Assembly (NCBI RefSeq): GCF_001748245.1
Contig: NZ_BDFO01000001.1
Span: 6,927,346 to 6,991,345, forward strand
Source: Oligoflexus tunisiensis
Lineage (GTDB): Bacteria > Bdellovibrionota_B > Oligoflexia > Oligoflexales > Oligoflexaceae
Length of the DNA: 64,000 bases
Reading direction: 5' to 3'
In this document: positions 53,033 to 61,701 of the stretch, in pieces
Numbering within the stretch: position 1 is the stretch's first letter
Layout of the letters: every line of letters starts with the position of its first letter
Translations under genes and position numbers: made by a program
Notes under the pieces: model-generated
Databases searched by the model: none
Seen by the model: the letters and a program-made list of their open reading frames with translations, nothing else
What the model was told of the DNA's origin: nothing

Positions 53033-53055
53033 AAGGGGTCTCGCGGAGACCCCTT
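53033..53055 (-). terminator. Terminator of the pyruvate dehydrogenase operon
   Basis: A perfect ten-pair stem around GCG (AAGGGGTCTC/GAGACCCCTT), followed on the minus strand by TTTCC. It lies 18 bases after the E2 stop and before the tRNA gene, and could also act on the plus strand. Confidence 0.75.
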
Positions 53056-53073
53056 CAATTTTCTAGTAACAGC

Positions 53074-54360
53074 TTAAGACAGGATCAGCAAGGGATCTTC
53101 CAGGTACGAGGCCAGGGTTTGCAGGAAGGTCGCGCCCACAGCCCCATCCACGACGCGGTGATCGCAGGACATGGTCATGGTCATCCGTGGCTGAACCTCC
53201 ACCGCACCCGCTTCATTGACCCAAGGGGTGGGGACGGTCGCCCCAACGGCCAGGATTGCGGCCTGGGGGGGATTGATGATGGCCGTGAAGTGTTCGATAC
53301 CCATCATTCCCAGGTTTGAAATGGAGAAGGTCCCATTCTGATATTCATCAGGCTTCAGGGAACCGGACTTGGCCCGCCCGATCAGGTCCTTCGTTATTTG
53401 CGCAATATCCCGAGCCCCCAGCTGGTTGGCATTCCGGACCACAGGAGTGATCAGACCATCAGGAATCGCCACGGCCACAGCCACGTGCGCGGCTCCGTAA
53501 CGACGAATAAAATCACCCTGCCACGAGGAATTCACTTCGGGATGCTTCATCAGCGCCCGCGATACGGCCAGGATCAGAAGATCCGTGACGCTCACTTTGG
53601 GCTGCTTTTGAGCTTCGGCCTCGGCATTCAAACGCTGACGCCAGGCATTCAGGCGACTCATGTTGACAGAACGGGTCAAATAGAAATGCGGCGCCTCGTT
53701 TTTACCCGCAAGCAAACGCTTGGCAATCGTCTTGCGCATCATGTTCACAGGAATATCCTGATCGCCAATCTGGGGCAAAGGAATCGGCTGAACCGGAGTT
53801 GTGATTTCCTTCGCCGGCGTGGCCAACTTAAGCGCGGCGCCGCCACCGGCCAGAGCCTGCTCCACATCGCGAATCACAACGCGACCGTTCGGCCCTGTGC
53901 CTTGAAGCTGATGCAGATCAATACGCTTTTCTTCCGCCACTTTTTTGGCAAGCGGCGATGCCCGAAAACGCTCGCCGGCAGGCGGGGCTGGCGCCTTCGC
54001 GGGTGCAGGGGCCGGACCTCTCGCAGGAGCCGGAGCCGCAGCAGCTGCCGTCTTCGGAGCTTCAGCTTTGGCTGGTTCCTTTTGCGCCTTGCCACCCAAT
54101 TTTCCGAGGTCAAAGCTTTCGCCCTTCTCACCGATCACACAGATGGGCTCATTCAAGGCAGTAGCCTTGCCCGCTGGCACCAATATTTTGAGCAGCGTGC
54201 CTTCGACCGGGGAATTGTACTCCATCGTCGCCTTGTCGGTTTCAATCTCGACAAACGCTTCGCCTTCCTTGACGAAATCACCTTCTTTTTTCAACCAGGC
54301 AGCGATTCCACCTTCTTCCATGGTGTCGCTGAGCTTGGGCATTTCTATGACTTCTGCCAT
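53074..54360 (-). CDS. pdhC: Pyruvate dehydrogenase E2, dihydrolipoamide acetyltransferase
   Basis: 428 residues. One lipoyl domain (1-78) with the lipoyl lysine in IETDKATMEY, an Ala/Pro linker, an E3-binding domain (about 132-170: RASPLAKKVAEEKRIDLHQL, GTGPNGRVVIRDVE) and the catalytic acyltransferase domain with CDHRVVDGAVG near the end (His and Asp of HxxxDG). It transfers the acetyl group from E1 to CoA. It ends an E1alpha-E1beta-E2 operon with 18-19 bp gaps; E3 is not in the window. GGAAGTG precedes the start. Confidence 0.95.
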   Translation of the reverse strand: MAEVIEMPKLSDTMEEGGIAAWLKKEGDFVKEGEAFVEIETDKATMEYNSPVEGTLLKILVPAGKATALNEPICVIGEKGESFDLGKLGGKAQKEPAKAEAPKTAAAAAPAPARGPAPAPAKAPAPPAGERFRASPLAKKVAEEKRIDLHQLQGTGPNGRVVIRDVEQALAGGGAALKLATPAKEITTPVQPIPLPQIGDQDIPVNMMRKTIAKRLLAGKNEAPHFYLTRSVNMSRLNAWRQRLNAEAEAQKQPKVSVTDLLILAVSRALMKHPEVNSSWQGDFIRRYGAAHVAVAVAIPDGLITPVVRNANQLGARDIAQITKDLIGRAKSGSLKPDEYQNGTFSISNLGMMGIEHFTAIINPPQAAILAVGATVPTPWVNEAGAVEVQPRMTMTMSCDHRVVDGAVGATFLQTLASYLEDPLLILS

Positions 54361-54378
54361 AACACTTCCTGCTGCGTT

Positions 54379-55356
54379 TTAAAGGTAAAGAGCTTCTTTC
54401 ACCGCTGCCACAATGCGTTCCACAGAGGGCAACACTCGCTCCTCCTGGGCCTCGTTGTAAGGCATGGGAACAAATTCATTGGTCACGCGACCGATCGGTG
54501 CATCCAAATCATCGAAGCATTCCAATTGAATGCGATCGGCAATCTGCGAACCCACCGAACCAAAACTCCAGGCTTCCTCAACGATCACCACACGGTGGGT
54601 TTTCCGGGCGGAGGCAAAGATCAAATCCTCGTCCAAAGGCTGCAGCGTGCGCGGATCCAGAATCTCGACCGAAATGCCGTCCTTGGCCAGGATTTCCGCA
54701 GCTTCCGTCACCTTATGCAGAACCTTATTCCAGGCGATGACGGTCACGTCCGTGCCCTCGCGCTTGATGTCGCCGACACCCAGGGGAATAACATATTCCT
54801 CATCCGGCACTTCGCCTTTCAGGCCGTACATCATCTCGCTTTCCAGGAACAACACGGGGTTGTTATCCCGAATCGCGGACTTCAGAAGACCCTTGCCATC
54901 ATAAGGCGTGGAACAGGTCACCACTTTCAAACCAGGAATGTTGGTGAGCATCGGCTCATAAGCCTGGCTATGCTGCGCCGCGAGCATGTGCGCTGCCCCA
55001 TTGGGACCGCGGAAGACGATCGGCACATTGAATTGTCCACCGGACATATAAAGCATTTTTGCAGCGTGGTTGACGATCTGGTCCAGGGCCTGAATCCCAA
55101 AGTTCCAGGTCATGAATTCGATAATGGGCCGCGTGCCCGTCATCGCCGCGCCCACACCTAAACCGGCAAAGCCGAGTTCGGAAATCGGCGCATCCCAGAC
55201 ACGACGTGGTCCAAAGCGATCCAAAAGACCTTTGGAAACCTTATAAGCACCATTATAAAGACCAACTTCCTCGCCCATCAGAAACACGTTCGGATCGCGT
55301 TCCATCTCTTCGGCCATCGCCTGACCCAGGGCTTCACGAACTGATATAATCGCCAT
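54379..55356 (-). CDS. pdhB: Pyruvate dehydrogenase E1 component, beta subunit
   Basis: 325 residues from the ATG at 55356 after GGAG. Family motifs: ISVREALGQAMAEEMERD, LMGEEVGLYNGAYKVSKG, TRPIIEFMTWNFGIQALDQI, AAQHSQAYEPM and the C-terminal LPSVERIVAAVKEALYL. It forms the alpha2beta2 thiamine-diphosphate decarboxylase with the upstream subunit; this subunit contributes the glutamate that activates the cofactor (VFLMGEEVG). Confidence 0.95.
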   Translation of the reverse strand: MAIISVREALGQAMAEEMERDPNVFLMGEEVGLYNGAYKVSKGLLDRFGPRRVWDAPISELGFAGLGVGAAMTGTRPIIEFMTWNFGIQALDQIVNHAAKMLYMSGGQFNVPIVFRGPNGAAHMLAAQHSQAYEPMLTNIPGLKVVTCSTPYDGKGLLKSAIRDNNPVLFLESEMMYGLKGEVPDEEYVIPLGVGDIKREGTDVTVIAWNKVLHKVTEAAEILAKDGISVEILDPRTLQPLDEDLIFASARKTHRVVIVEEAWSFGSVGSQIADRIQLECFDDLDAPIGRVTNEFVPMPYNEAQEERVLPSVERIVAAVKEALYL

Positions 55357-55375
55357 TTGTATTTTCTCCTTCCCC

Positions 55376-56374
55376 TCAAGGAACCAAAACGTGGTCCCAC
55401 AGCTCTTCAACCGGCGGATTCGGCGAGTTATCCGCAAACTCCTCCGCCGCCTTCACACGTTCCTTGGCCTCATTGTCCCAGGCCTTGAACTCAGCTTCCG
55501 ACGCCAGGTTCAGCTCTGTCATATAACGTTCGAGCTGCAAAATGGGGTCGCGGTTTTTCTGATAGTCTTCGACTTCCTCTTTGGTCCGGTAGGTTCCGGG
55601 ATCGGACACCGAGTGACCGCGGTAACGATAGGTCAGAGCTTCGAGGAGATAAGGCTTATGATCCTTGCGCATCTGATCGACGATGGCCTTCACATGCTCA
55701 TGAACGGTAACCACGTTCATGCCATCGACATCCGAATGAGCCATATCAAAAGCAAGGGCACGCTTCCACAGAGCGTCCACCGAGGTGGTGCGCCGGATAT
55801 CGGTACCCATGCCGTACTTGTTATTTTCAATGATGAACAGCACCGGCAGGTCCCAGGTCGCGGCCATGTTCATGGCTTCAAAGAATTGCCCCTGGTTGGT
55901 GGCGGCGTCACCCATATAGCAAACGCAGACATCATCTTCATTGCGATAACGAATGGAAAAACCCACGCCAGCCGCGATAGGAGTCTGCCCGCCGACGATT
56001 CCATGACCGCCGAGGAAACGATGCTCCTTGCTGAACATATGCATCGATCCGCCTTTGCCACGGCAGCAGCCATCGACCTTGCCGAAGAGCTCCGCCATCA
56101 CCGCTTCGGGTGAAATGCCCTTGCCAATGGCCTGGGTGTGGGAGCGATAACCGCTGAGCATGTAATCCGTATCACGGAGAGCGCTCTGCACCCCAACCGC
56201 CAGAGCTTCCTGGCCGATGTGGAGGTGACAGAAGCCGGAAAACTTCTGCTTGGTGTAGGCCAGACCTACACGTTCCTCAAATCTGCGGAACAGGGCCATG
56301 TCCTTGTACATCTGGACAAGGAGAGCCCGCTCCAAGGGAGCCCGCTCCAAGGGAGTCTTCTTCTTCGCAGTCAT
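55376..56374 (-). CDS. pdhA: Pyruvate dehydrogenase E1 component, alpha subunit
   Basis: 332 residues. The thiamine-diphosphate motif is CYMGDAATNQGQFFEAMNMA (GDG form with A in third place) ending at ENNKYGMGTD, and the phosphorylation-loop region YRYRGHSVSDPGTYRTKEE is present. GGHGIVGGQTPIAAG is the subunit contact. The N-terminus contains a perfect 15-base tandem duplication encoding PLERAPLERA (56324-56353), which adds five residues. It is first in the operon. Confidence 0.95.
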   Translation of the reverse strand: MTAKKKTPLERAPLERALLVQMYKDMALFRRFEERVGLAYTKQKFSGFCHLHIGQEALAVGVQSALRDTDYMLSGYRSHTQAIGKGISPEAVMAELFGKVDGCCRGKGGSMHMFSKEHRFLGGHGIVGGQTPIAAGVGFSIRYRNEDDVCVCYMGDAATNQGQFFEAMNMAATWDLPVLFIIENNKYGMGTDIRRTTSVDALWKRALAFDMAHSDVDGMNVVTVHEHVKAIVDQMRKDHKPYLLEALTYRYRGHSVSDPGTYRTKEEVEDYQKNRDPILQLERYMTELNLASEAEFKAWDNEAKERVKAAEEFADNSPNPPVEELWDHVLVP

Positions 56375-56454
56375 TTCTCACCCTTCAAAACTTGAGATCT
56401 TGTAAAATTACGAATTTTTTGGGCTTTGCCGCTGTCTTTTTAGTTGGCATGGCC

Positions 56455-56497
56455 AAAAAAAACAACAACCTGCTGCTTGTACACCAAACAGCAGGTT
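56455..56497 (-). terminator. Rho-independent terminator of fabF
   Basis: On the minus strand AACCTGCTG-(13-base loop)-CAGCAGGTT is followed by GTTGTT and a run of eight or nine Ts. It is 14 bases after the fabF stop. Confidence 0.9.
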
Positions 56498-56510
56498 GAA
56501 AAAATACATT

Positions 56511-57743
56511 TTACTGGTAGCGACGAAGGGCGATCGTCGCGTTGGTGCCTCCGAATCCGAAGGAATTCGACAGGGCGACACGCACCTTTTTCTCGATGGC
56601 TTCCCGAGTCGTGTAATCCAACGGACAGTCCGGGTCCGGCGTCTCAAAATTCGCCGTGGGTGGCACCAGACTGCGATGAATCGTCAGCGCAGTATAGACT
56701 GCCTCGATGCCGCCCGCTGCGCCGAGACAGTGCCCTGTCACACCCTTGGTCGAGGAGATCGCCAATTTATGGGCATGAGCGCCAAAGAGATCCATGATCG
56801 CTTCCGACTCATACTGATCGTTGATCTTGGTCGACGTTCCATGGGCATTAATATAGTCGATGTCTTCCGGCACCAGCCCTGCTGAATCCAGTGCCATCTG
56901 CATGCATCGACGTCCACCTTCGCCCCGTTCACGAGGCGCCGTAATATGATGTCCGTCACCGGAAAGACCATAGCCGATAACCTCGGCATAAATCTTCGCC
57001 CCACGTTTTTTGGCGCTTTCCAGGTCTTCCAGAACCAGAATGCCGGCCCCTTCTCCCATCACGAAGCCATCGCGATTCAGGTCGAAAGGTCGTGAAGCCC
57101 GTTCGGGTTCGTCATTATTTGTACTGAGCGCTTTTAACGCAGCGAATGACGCAATCCCCAGAGGACTTATAGCACTTTCCGCGCCACCACAAACCATGGC
57201 ATCCGCCAGACCATCACGAATGAAGCGATAGGCTTCACCGATGGCATGCGTTCCACTGGAACACGCGGTGGCGGTACAGGCATTCGGTCCACGCAGTCCA
57301 TACTGAATGGATACAAACCCGGCTGCCATGTTAGGTATGGCGTAAGGAATAAAGAATGGCGAGATGCGTTTCTCACCTTTTTCCATCAATGTTTTGGTCG
57401 ACTCTTCGATATCAGCAATGCCGCCCATTCCGACACCGATGACACAGCCATTGCGGTCCTGATTCACATCCAGCGGCAGTCCGCTGTCTTTCAGGGCCTC
57501 ATCGGATGCCATGGTTGCAAAAATGATAAAGCGGCTGAGTCGATTGGCGTCCTTGGGGTCAATGACGCCGTCAGTTTTTAGATTTTTAACTTCACCGGCC
57601 ACTTGAACCCGGTGCCCTGTGGGATCGTAAAGGGTAATGCGGGCGGTTCCTGAGCGACCAGCGACGGCATTCTCCCAGGCTTCCTGTACATTGTTACCGG
57701 TCGGTGCAACGATTCCCAAACCTGTGATGACAACTCGTCTCAT
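56511..57743 (-). CDS. fabF: 3-oxoacyl-ACP synthase II
   Basis: 410 residues, the standard KAS II length. Catalytic Cys in TATACSSGTHAIG, His in INAHGTSTK and His in GVTGHCLGAAGG, with the C-terminal NSFGFGGTNATI loop. The enzyme condenses malonyl-ACP with acyl-ACP in fatty-acid elongation. The gene follows lptF by 118 bp without an acpP neighbour, which often accompanies it, so it may be a KAS paralogue serving a special pathway; nothing in the active site departs from normal. Confidence 0.95.
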   Translation of the reverse strand: MRRVVITGLGIVAPTGNNVQEAWENAVAGRSGTARITLYDPTGHRVQVAGEVKNLKTDGVIDPKDANRLSRFIIFATMASDEALKDSGLPLDVNQDRNGCVIGVGMGGIADIEESTKTLMEKGEKRISPFFIPYAIPNMAAGFVSIQYGLRGPNACTATACSSGTHAIGEAYRFIRDGLADAMVCGGAESAISPLGIASFAALKALSTNNDEPERASRPFDLNRDGFVMGEGAGILVLEDLESAKKRGAKIYAEVIGYGLSGDGHHITAPRERGEGGRRCMQMALDSAGLVPEDIDYINAHGTSTKINDQYESEAIMDLFGAHAHKLAISSTKGVTGHCLGAAGGIEAVYTALTIHRSLVPPTANFETPDPDCPLDYTTREAIEKKVRVALSNSFGFGGTNATIALRRYQ

Positions 57744-57861
57744 GACTCCACCTTCAAGCTGTTGAATGGCTATCGCCTAGACCCGGCTGAACCCTCATCC
57801 AAGAGTGTCCCCAGTCATATCACGCTTGCAGCGGCTCGACCAGCGATCAGTTGTATGCTCG

Positions 57862-59064
57862 TCACCCGTAGTCTGCGCGCATTTTAGCACGCCTACGCAA
57901 ATTCCTTAAGCCGGGAATATGACGTAAATCAAAGACGGATTCCGAGGGTGGCAGGCGGTTCTTTTGGTAGACCAAAAAGACACCAAAAGCTGTCATGATT
58001 ATGTGCGGCAACCAGGCACCTAAAGGTGCGGAGAGCAGTCCTTTTTCCGTCAGGAATTTAAATGACATCATGGCAATGTAGCCGATGACGATGGCAAGAC
58101 TGGAACCAAGAAAGGCATGACTCTTCCCGCGCCGTTCATCCTGGATTCCGAGCACCATGGCGAAGAGTGCAAAAGCGAAACACGCGAAGGGCATGCTGAG
58201 TCTTTGATGAAAAAGAAACCGTGCCTTTTGCCAGGTTTCCCGCTCCTTGGGATCCTTGGTGTCCTTGAGCGAATCGATAAAGCGGCTCAGCTCAATGGGT
58301 GTATAGCTGCGATAGTCGTCTTCCGTGGATCCGGGACCAAAAATCTGCTCGCGGAAAATCGAAAGCAGATCGAGTTCGGCGCGTTTGAATTTGATGACGG
58401 ATACATCATCATTGTCAGCCTTGGTGGTGTAGATGATTCCATAGTCAAACGACATGCGCAAATCACCTGTTTCCACCGAACCCGTGATGGCAGCGGCTGG
58501 CGCGAGCAGAGTAAAGTGCTGATTCTGCGTGTTGTGACCAGGGCCGAGCATCACATTTTCAAAACGCGTGCGATCCGGCGAGATATGCTCGGCGTAGAGC
58601 ACGTAACCCAGAAAGTCATCGAGAAAAACTCCAGGCTTCATTCGATAGCGAATCATGTTATCTAATTCAGTCTGAGTTTTGCGATGATAGAACTGCAGCG
58701 TCTCACGTCGGCCCCAGGCTTCGAAGTAAACCGCGCCCACCAAGGCGATGAGGCAGGCGACGAACGTGATCGCCATGACTGGCCGCAGGGCGCGACGCAG
58801 GGAGTATCCTGAAGCTATCATGGCCGTGAATTCGCCATCCGCAGACAGGCGACTGAATGCTAAAAGGATGGCAAACATGATCGAGATGGGTACAATGATG
58901 GAAATGAAGGGCATCAGGATAAAGAGAAAAGGCAGGAGCAGGTTTTCAACGGAAAGACCGAAAGTCACGAGAATTTCCGAAAGCCGAACCAGCTGCGAGA
59001 TCACGATGACAGCGCTCATGACGCAAAACACCGTCACAAACTGCGGCATGATTTCCAGAATCAA
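57862..59064 (-). CDS. lptF: LptF/LptG family LPS export permease (LptF-like)
   Basis: About 400 residues, YjgP/YjgQ family: three N-terminal helices, a ~150-residue periplasmic beta-jellyroll domain (about 110-265) and three C-terminal helices. The conserved early motif is FSRLSADGEFTAMIASGYSL. LptF and LptG with LptB2 extract lipopolysaccharide from the inner membrane. No lptG is adjacent. The start is uncertain: TTG at 59064 has no ribosome site, whereas AGGAG lies seven bases before an in-frame ATC at 59082. Confidence 0.9.
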   Translation of the reverse strand: MILEIMPQFVTVFCVMSAVIVISQLVRLSEILVTFGLSVENLLLPFLFILMPFISIIVPISIMFAILLAFSRLSADGEFTAMIASGYSLRRALRPVMAITFVACLIALVGAVYFEAWGRRETLQFYHRKTQTELDNMIRYRMKPGVFLDDFLGYVLYAEHISPDRTRFENVMLGPGHNTQNQHFTLLAPAAAITGSVETGDLRMSFDYGIIYTTKADNDDVSVIKFKRAELDLLSIFREQIFGPGSTEDDYRSYTPIELSRFIDSLKDTKDPKERETWQKARFLFHQRLSMPFACFAFALFAMVLGIQDERRGKSHAFLGSSLAIVIGYIAMMSFKFLTEKGLLSAPLGAWLPHIIMTAFGVFLVYQKNRLPPSESVFDLRHIPGLRNLRRRAKMRADYG

Positions 59065-59194
59065 GTAGAAAAAGAGAGTGATAACGCAACTCCTATACGG
59101 CCCGACCCAATATTATCGCGGATTGCGCGTCCATGAGCAAGAACGCAGAGTTTGCAATAGTATCCAAGGCCGTGTAAAAAATCTTCTGATCCTG

Positions 59195-59200
59195 TATAAT
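59195..59200 (+). promoter_or_regulatory. Perfect -10 box for the PBP gene
   Basis: TATAAT 67 bases upstream of the PBP start. The -35 region (GTGTAA at 17 bases) is poor. A second TATAAT at 59247 is too near the start codon to act with a normal leader. Confidence 0.4.
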
Positions 59201-59266
59201 AGGCTCATAACAGCTCAAAATTTCGATCCAACCATAAAAAAACCTTTATAATGGTAGAGGATAAGA

Positions 59267-60547
59267 GTGTCAAACTCCCATACTACTCGCCGGGGCCGGC
59301 TCTATTTTTCTCTTCTGTGGCTGGCGGGTTGTCTTGCCTGTCAGCAGTCCTCGGCTCAGAAAGGCGACGATACCACAGCTTCTCAACCCGTTGCGGACAG
59401 CAGCAAGCCGCAGAGTGTCACCACCCTGCCCCTTGACCTGCCCGAATGGAGTGATACCGATAGCACACCCCTCCTGGCGGGTCGTCCTGTCACTATCGTG
59501 CCTCAAATTCAGAATCAAATCTCGCGTTTTATTCGCAATGGCGGCAGCCCCATCGCAGCCGTGGTCATAATCAATGTGAAAACCGGGGAAATCCTCGCCA
59601 TGACACAGGGAGAGGACCCCGGCAAGTGGGGTGCCGAAACGCATTCAGCCCTGCACATCGGGTTTCCAACGGCCTCTCTGTTCAAGACGGTTGTGGCCGC
59701 GACAGCGTTTGAAATTGCGGAACTGGACACGGAAGCAACCCTCAGCATGTTTGGAGGCTGCTCGCACGTGCATCCGCGCGGCATTTGGCCGCCCAAGGAA
59801 AGCCGCAATCCCAGGCATGGCCTGAGCCTGCGTCGCGCCTATGGCAACAGCTGTAATGGTTTCTTTGCCAAGCTTGCGGTGAATCGGATCGGTCTCGGCC
59901 CCATTCTGAACATGGCCAAGAGACTTGGCTGGAACAATCAGTCGCTGCCTGCCGACTTCCTGGTGCCGCCCAGTCCTCTGCGCGAACCCAAAGCGACATC
60001 ATCCAGCATCCATACCATTGGCAAGTTTGCTGCCGGATTTGGATCCGTTTCCATTTCTGCCGTACACGCGGCCTGGCAGGAGAGCGTGATTGCGAACAAC
60101 GGCATCGCGATGCCCCTGCGCTTTTTCAAGGACACACCAGCCAACAAGCCCAATCAAGGAACCCGGGTTCTTGAAGAATCAACCGCCATTAATTTGAAAC
60201 GCATTATGGATTCAACCGTCATGGACGGAACCGCCAAGCATGCATTCAGCCGCGGTCGTTTGCGCCTTTTGCGCACGGAGGTAGGTGGAAAAACGGGAAC
60301 GTTGACCGGCAATCATCCTCAGGGTTTGACCACCTGGTTCGCCGGCATCTACCCTCTGGAGGACCCCGAAATTGCGGTGGCCGCGGTCGTGATGCTGGAA
60401 AATCTTTGGCGTTTCAAAGCCACCAACCTCGCGGCCGAATCCATTATGGCTTATTACGATTATCGGAATGGCCCGGACAGCCCCATGAAAACCGCGCGCA
60501 AATCGGCTTCTCATGAGTCGAGTGCGAAGAGTGGCAAAACCCATTAA
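59267..60547 (+). CDS. Lipoprotein penicillin-binding protein, single transpeptidase domain
   Basis: 426 residues, GTG start after GAGG. The signal peptide ends in WLAGC (lipobox). A disordered ~45-residue linker precedes a class B-like transpeptidase domain with all three motifs: SxxK as Ser-Leu-Phe-Lys (FPTASLFKTV), SxN as Ser-Cys-Asn (GNSCNGF) and KTG (VGGKTGTLTG). There is no pedestal or dimerisation domain, so it is much shorter than PBP2/PBP3. It could be a minor D,D-transpeptidase or a low-affinity PBP in the periplasm. It is divergent from lptF. Confidence 0.85.
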   Translation: MSNSHTTRRGRLYFSLLWLAGCLACQQSSAQKGDDTTASQPVADSSKPQSVTTLPLDLPEWSDTDSTPLLAGRPVTIVPQIQNQISRFIRNGGSPIAAVVIINVKTGEILAMTQGEDPGKWGAETHSALHIGFPTASLFKTVVAATAFEIAELDTEATLSMFGGCSHVHPRGIWPPKESRNPRHGLSLRRAYGNSCNGFFAKLAVNRIGLGPILNMAKRLGWNNQSLPADFLVPPSPLREPKATSSSIHTIGKFAAGFGSVSISAVHAAWQESVIANNGIAMPLRFFKDTPANKPNQGTRVLEESTAINLKRIMDSTVMDGTAKHAFSRGRLRLLRTEVGGKTGTLTGNHPQGLTTWFAGIYPLEDPEIAVAAVVMLENLWRFKATNLAAESIMAYYDYRNGPDSPMKTARKSASHESSAKSGKTH

Positions 60548-60568
60548 GTCTGACTCAAACCGCAAAAT

Positions 60569-60606
60569 GAGGCGTTTCCCTGCAAGGGGAAGCGCCTTTA
60601 TTATTT
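60569..60606 (+). terminator. Rho-independent terminator of the PBP gene
   Basis: AGGCGTTTCCC, a short loop, GGGGAAGCGCCT with one or two wobbles, then TTATTATTTAT, 20 bases after the stop. Confidence 0.8.
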
Positions 60607-60747
60607 ATGTATGCCAAGGGCCAGACCAGGCCTTCGAAATTTTGGATATGTTTTAGCGAAAGATGGACTTTGCAGTCCTTTGTGGGTTTTGTTAGTCAAG
60701 AGCCACCGTTACAGCACCTTTTTTCAGACCTCGATGAGGAGAGTTCC

Positions 60748-61701
60748 ATGAGTTCGCATTACTCGATCCCTGTCGTCGATCTTCATGACTACCTGCACGG
60801 CACAGCGGAGCAGAAGGACCGCTTCATTAAAGACGTGGGCAATGCCTTGCGGGAAATGGGTTTCTTCGCTCTGACCAATCACACCGTGAGTCCCGAGCTG
60901 ATCCGCGACACCTACGCTCAGACTGCTGAACTCTTCAACCTGCCCGAGGCCACCAAGCGATCGTACGAGGTGCCTGGACTCAAAGGCCAGCGCGGTTACA
61001 CATCCTTTGGCAAGGAGCATGCGAAGGATTCCAAGGCTCCTGATTTGAAAGAATTCTGGCATGTGGGTCAGGAACTATCGGCCGAACATCCACGCTCCGC
61101 TCATTATCCTGCGAACGTCTGGCCCAAGGAGCTGAAGGATTTCCACCGCGTGATGGTCGACGTTTATCGTCGTCTGGAGTCCGCGGCCTTTTCCATTCTG
61201 GAAGCCTGCGCCCTGTATATTGGCGAGGAAAAATCCTCGATTCGTGATACTGCGGTCGATGGGAATTCGATTTTGCGTCTGATCCATTATCCGCCTGTTC
61301 CTGCGGATCGTGATCCCAACAGTATTCGCGCCGGGGCTCATGAGGACATCAACCTCATTACGCTGCTGATTGATGCCACAGCATCCGGACTTGAAATCCT
61401 GGATCGTCGCAATCAGTGGGTGCCTGTGGTCACACCCAAAGGCTGTATTATCGTGGATGCCGGCGATATGCTGCAGAACCTGACCAACGGCTTTTTCAAG
61501 TCGACCACGCATCGCGTGGTGAATCCGGATAACAGCCGTGAACGTCGTTACTCTGCGCCCTTCTTTGTGCATGCGCGCGGTGAAGTGTCCCTGAACCCGC
61601 TGCCCTCATGCATTGCAGCCACAGGTGGCAAGCAGGTTTATCCGAACATCACGGCGGATGAATATCTGATGCAGCGTTTGAAAGAGATTGGTCTGGCTTA
61701 A
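60748..61701 (+). CDS. 2-oxoglutarate/Fe(II)-dependent oxygenase, isopenicillin-N-synthase family
   Basis: 317 residues from the ATG at 60748 (GAGGAGAG upstream); the frame open from 60607 has no site. The N-terminal DIOX_N part starts YSIPVVDLHDYLHG. Iron ligands are His and Asp of GAHEDINLITLL and the distal His of TTHRVVNPD; the co-substrate Arg-x-Ser is in RERRYSAPFFVH. Substrate unknown: family members work on amino acids, hormones and antibiotics. Its TAA shares TTAA with the stop of the convergent helicase. Confidence 0.9.
   Translation: MSSHYSIPVVDLHDYLHGTAEQKDRFIKDVGNALREMGFFALTNHTVSPELIRDTYAQTAELFNLPEATKRSYEVPGLKGQRGYTSFGKEHAKDSKAPDLKEFWHVGQELSAEHPRSAHYPANVWPKELKDFHRVMVDVYRRLESAAFSILEACALYIGEEKSSIRDTAVDGNSILRLIHYPPVPADRDPNSIRAGAHEDINLITLLIDATASGLEILDRRNQWVPVVTPKGCIIVDAGDMLQNLTNGFFKSTTHRVVNPDNSRERRYSAPFFVHARGEVSLNPLPSCIAATGGKQVYPNITADEYLMQRLKEIGLA

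Noticed and set aside
53398..55161. 587-codon plus frame across the pyruvate dehydrogenase genes
   Set aside because: Runs antisense over two well-recognised genes and their gap; no domain recognised.
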